Shown piece after piece: positions 8,409 to 9,451 of a stretch of 9,451 nt of DNA; position 1 is the stretch's first letter; every line of letters starts with the position of its first letter. The notes below the pieces were generated by a model. It was not told the DNA's origin. It did not search any database and was given only the letters and a program-made list of their open reading frames with translations. A program made the translations under genes and the position numbers. The DNA is from an uncultured Sphingomonas sp. (GTDB lineage Bacteria; Pseudomonadota; Alphaproteobacteria; Sphingomonadales; Sphingomonadaceae): positions 1-9,451 of the forward strand of contig CAMLSA010000111.1 of NCBI GenBank assembly GCA_946482655.1, written 5' to 3'.

Positions 8409-8504
8409 CTTGCGGTTATTGGTGGACGGAAGGTTTACCATATCCCGCCCGAGCGGCCGGCGGAGGCGCTGGCGCAATCGCTGCGGGCGTGGCATGGGGC
8501 GCGG

Positions 8505-8684
8505 ATGGAACAGCAAAACGGCAAGGCATCCCGCGCCGGCGGCGTGATCATCGCCTTCACTGTCATGGCGGGCGCGCTCATCGGAGCGCGGCTCGGGCAG
8601 CCATCGCTCGGCACCGTGATCGGCATAGCCATCGGCGCTGCGATCGCGCTGGGCCTGTTTATCCACGATCGCCGGCGGTCCTGA
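8505..8684 (+). CDS. Small hypothetical membrane protein, two predicted helices
   Basis: I cannot name the family. From the ATG at 8505 the product has 59 residues: a polar head (MEQQNGKASRAGG), a first hydrophobic stretch (VIIAFTVMAGALIGARLG, about 14-31), a short turn with QPSLG, a second hydrophobic stretch (TVIGIAIGAAIALGLFIH, about 37-54), and a basic tail DRRRS. The helices are rich in Gly and Ala with small-xxx-small spacing, which favours tight helix packing. The basic tail suggests that both ends are cytoplasmic (positive-inside rule). The start is uncertain: the frame stays open upstream with plausible residues (PPERPAEALAQSLRAWHGAR), and a GTG at 8400 would give 94 residues, but the codons nearest that GTG look non-coding. 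The gene ends 2 bp before the stop of the convergent S24 gene. Confidence 0.6.
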   Translation: MEQQNGKASRAGGVIIAFTVMAGALIGARLGQPSLGTVIGIAIGAAIALGLFIHDRRRS

Positions 8685-8690
8685 GCTCAG
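8681..8690. repeat. 10-bp palindrome carrying both convergent stop codons
   Basis: CTGAGCTCAG is a perfect palindrome. It contains the plus-strand TGA (8682-8684) of the small membrane protein and, on the minus strand, the TGA (8689-8687) of the S24 regulator. It is too short and lacks the loop and T-tract needed for a bidirectional terminator. Confidence 0.6.
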
Positions 8691-9328
8691 ACCAGCCGGC
8701 GCCCGCACCACAAGACGCGGCCGATCACCTGCGCCGAGGCCGGATCATCGACGCGAATATCCGCATAGGCGGGATTGTCGCTGCGGACGACATAAGCTCC
8801 GCCTTCACGGATCAGCCGCTTGACGACGAGCATGCCGTCGATCCGCAGCACATGGATCGCTCCCGAGCGGGCAGATGATAGGTCGCGATCGACGAGGATA
8901 TCGTCGCCGTCGCGCAGCGTCGGCTCCATCGAATCGCCGATGACGCGAATGATCGACAGCGCCGCCGGCCGCCTCACCCCCAGATCGCGCAACAGCCCCC
9001 CATCGAAGCCGATCGGGGGGCCTTGCTCCTCGATGTCGGCCATCCCGCCCGGCCCGGCCGAGGCGCCGATTTCGATACGCGGAACCCGCACGAGCGCGGC
9101 GGGCGCCGGAGCGGCCGGTTCGATCCGGCCGCCAAGCCGCTGCTCGGGTACGCGGAAATAGGCGGCGAGCTTCAGCCGGTCCTCCTCGGCGAGCCGCCGC
9201 GGCGTGCCGCGCTTGATATATTGCTGGATATAGGCGGGGTTGCGGCCGAGCAGGCGCGAGATCGAACTATAATCCTCGCCGCTATCGCGGATCAGGGCAT
9301 CGAGGCTGGTTCGGGCGTCGTCGGCCAT
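8687..9328 (-). CDS. LexA/CI-like HTH repressor with S24 peptidase domain
   Basis: A 213-residue cytoplasmic transcription regulator. The N-terminal part (about 8-60) holds a helix-turn-helix: DYSSISRLLGRNPAYIQQYI is the likely recognition unit, followed by a third helix ending in LKLAAYF. A Pro/Ala-rich linker (about 66-80) leads to the S24 domain. GDSMEPTL (131-138) gives catalytic Ser133, VVKRL gives general-base Lys170, and GDDILVDR is the usual strand after the Ser. IGASAGPGG (87-95) contains an Ala91-Gly92 bond in the position of the self-cleavage loop. Both catalytic residues are intact, so RecA-stimulated autocleavage is possible in principle (family knowledge), though many chromosomal members are not known to cleave. 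The ATG at 9328 is preferred over an in-frame ATG at 9424, which would add unstructured residues across the operator region. It is not a canonical LexA: the HTH is XRE-like rather than winged. Divergent from the gene at 9419. Confidence 0.92.
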   Translation of the reverse strand: MADDARTSLDALIRDSGEDYSSISRLLGRNPAYIQQYIKRGTPRRLAEEDRLKLAAYFRVPEQRLGGRIEPAAPAPAALVRVPRIEIGASAGPGGMADIEEQGPPIGFDGGLLRDLGVRRPAALSIIRVIGDSMEPTLRDGDDILVDRDLSSARSGAIHVLRIDGMLVVKRLIREGGAYVVRSDNPAYADIRVDDPASAQVIGRVLWCGRRLV

Positions 9329-9333
9329 GGCCC

Positions 9334-9362
9334 TATGTACAGATAGGATTTTTCCTAGACAA
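9334..9362 (-). promoter_or_regulatory. Candidate promoter of the S24 repressor gene
   Basis: On the minus strand TTGTCT (9362-9357) and TACATA (9339-9334) are 17 nt apart, partial matches to sigma-70 -35 and -10 hexamers (4/6 and 3/6). Only 5 nt separate the -10 from the ATG at 9328, which would make the transcript leaderless or nearly so. That agrees with the lack of a convincing ribosome site before this ATG. The TAGGA half-sites lie on and between the two hexamers. Confidence 0.4.
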
Positions 9363-9370
9363 GTAGGAAA
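9344..9370. promoter_or_regulatory. Probable operator: three TAGGA/TCCTA half-sites
   Basis: Half-sites TAGGA (9344-9348), TCCTA (9353-9357) and TAGGA (9364-9368) form two perfect, overlapping inverted repeats that share the middle half-site. The first is TAGGA-N4-TCCTA (9344-9357). The second is TTTCCTA-N6-TAGGAAA (9351-9370), with 7-bp arms. The AT-rich block stands out from its GC-rich surroundings. It lies in the 90-bp divergent gap between the S24 repressor (start 9328) and the gene starting at 9419. The likeliest reading is an autoregulatory operator bound by the S24 protein as a dimer, possibly controlling both genes. The binding protein is inferred, not shown. Confidence 0.65.
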
Positions 9371-9418
9371 TTGAAGGGAACATATAGCGAACATTACGAG
9401 TCGCGATGGAGCCTGAAC

Positions 9419-9451
9419 ATGCATTTGCTGTCGAAGATCGAGCGTTACCTG
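9419..9451 (+). CDS. Start of a divergent gene, truncated by window end
   Basis: Only 11 codons are present, reading MHLLSKIERYL. The ATG at 9419 is preceded by GGAG (9408-9411) with 7-nt spacing, a good ribosome site, and the frame is open to the window end. The opening resembles small alphaproteobacterial hypothetical proteins that begin with an LLxxIERYL helix, which I recall only in general terms. It is divergent from the S24 repressor with the TAGGA operator between them, so control by that repressor is plausible. An alternative ATG at 9406 in another frame also stays open to the end but has no comparable ribosome site. Confidence 0.6.
   Translation, partial: MHLLSKIERYL

Noticed and set aside
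9329..9424. Upstream ATG (9424) adding 32 residues to the S24 repressor
   Set aside because: The extension would run through the operator-like repeats and the divergent gene's start. The HTH begins normally just after the ATG at 9328.

Overview
The window looks like a stretch of ordinary chromosome from a high-GC alphaproteobacterium, most probably a sphingomonad (Sphingomonadaceae). This is inferred from the GC-rich codon usage, the glnA sequence, the tamA-tamB pair and several small proteins of alphaproteobacterial character. It is not proven from sequence alone. I see no insertion sequence, prophage structural gene, CRISPR array, tRNA or rRNA.

Layout: (1) 1-477, the 3' third of glnA (type I glutamine synthetase), closed by a very strong rho-independent terminator at 499-540. 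(2) 594-1844 (+), a Bcr/CflA-type MFS drug-efflux transporter. (3) 1838-8022 (-), a translationally coupled tamA-tamB pair: the Omp85-family outer-membrane protein TamA (6016-8022) and its very large inner-membrane-anchored periplasmic partner TamB (1838-6016). The transporter and tamB converge and overlap by 7 bp. (4) 8125-8337 (-), a small unrecognised soluble protein lying upstream of tamA. (5) 8505-8684 (+), a small protein with two predicted membrane helices, divergent from (4) across a gap that holds a perfect 14-bp palindrome. (6) 8687-9328 (-), a LexA/CI-like S24 repressor with an HTH domain and an intact Ser/Lys dyad. (7) 9419 onward (+), the first codons of a divergent gene cut by the window end.

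Functional themes: nitrogen assimilation (glnA), efflux, and outer-membrane biogenesis (TamA and TamB form an envelope-spanning complex). The most interesting regulatory signal is the 90-bp region between the S24 repressor and gene (7). It carries three regularly placed TAGGA/TCCTA half-sites that form two overlapping inverted repeats on top of a candidate promoter, as expected for an autoregulated repressor operator. I found no evidence of a novel multi-gene system. The findings are mainly regulatory architecture and small uncharacterised genes.
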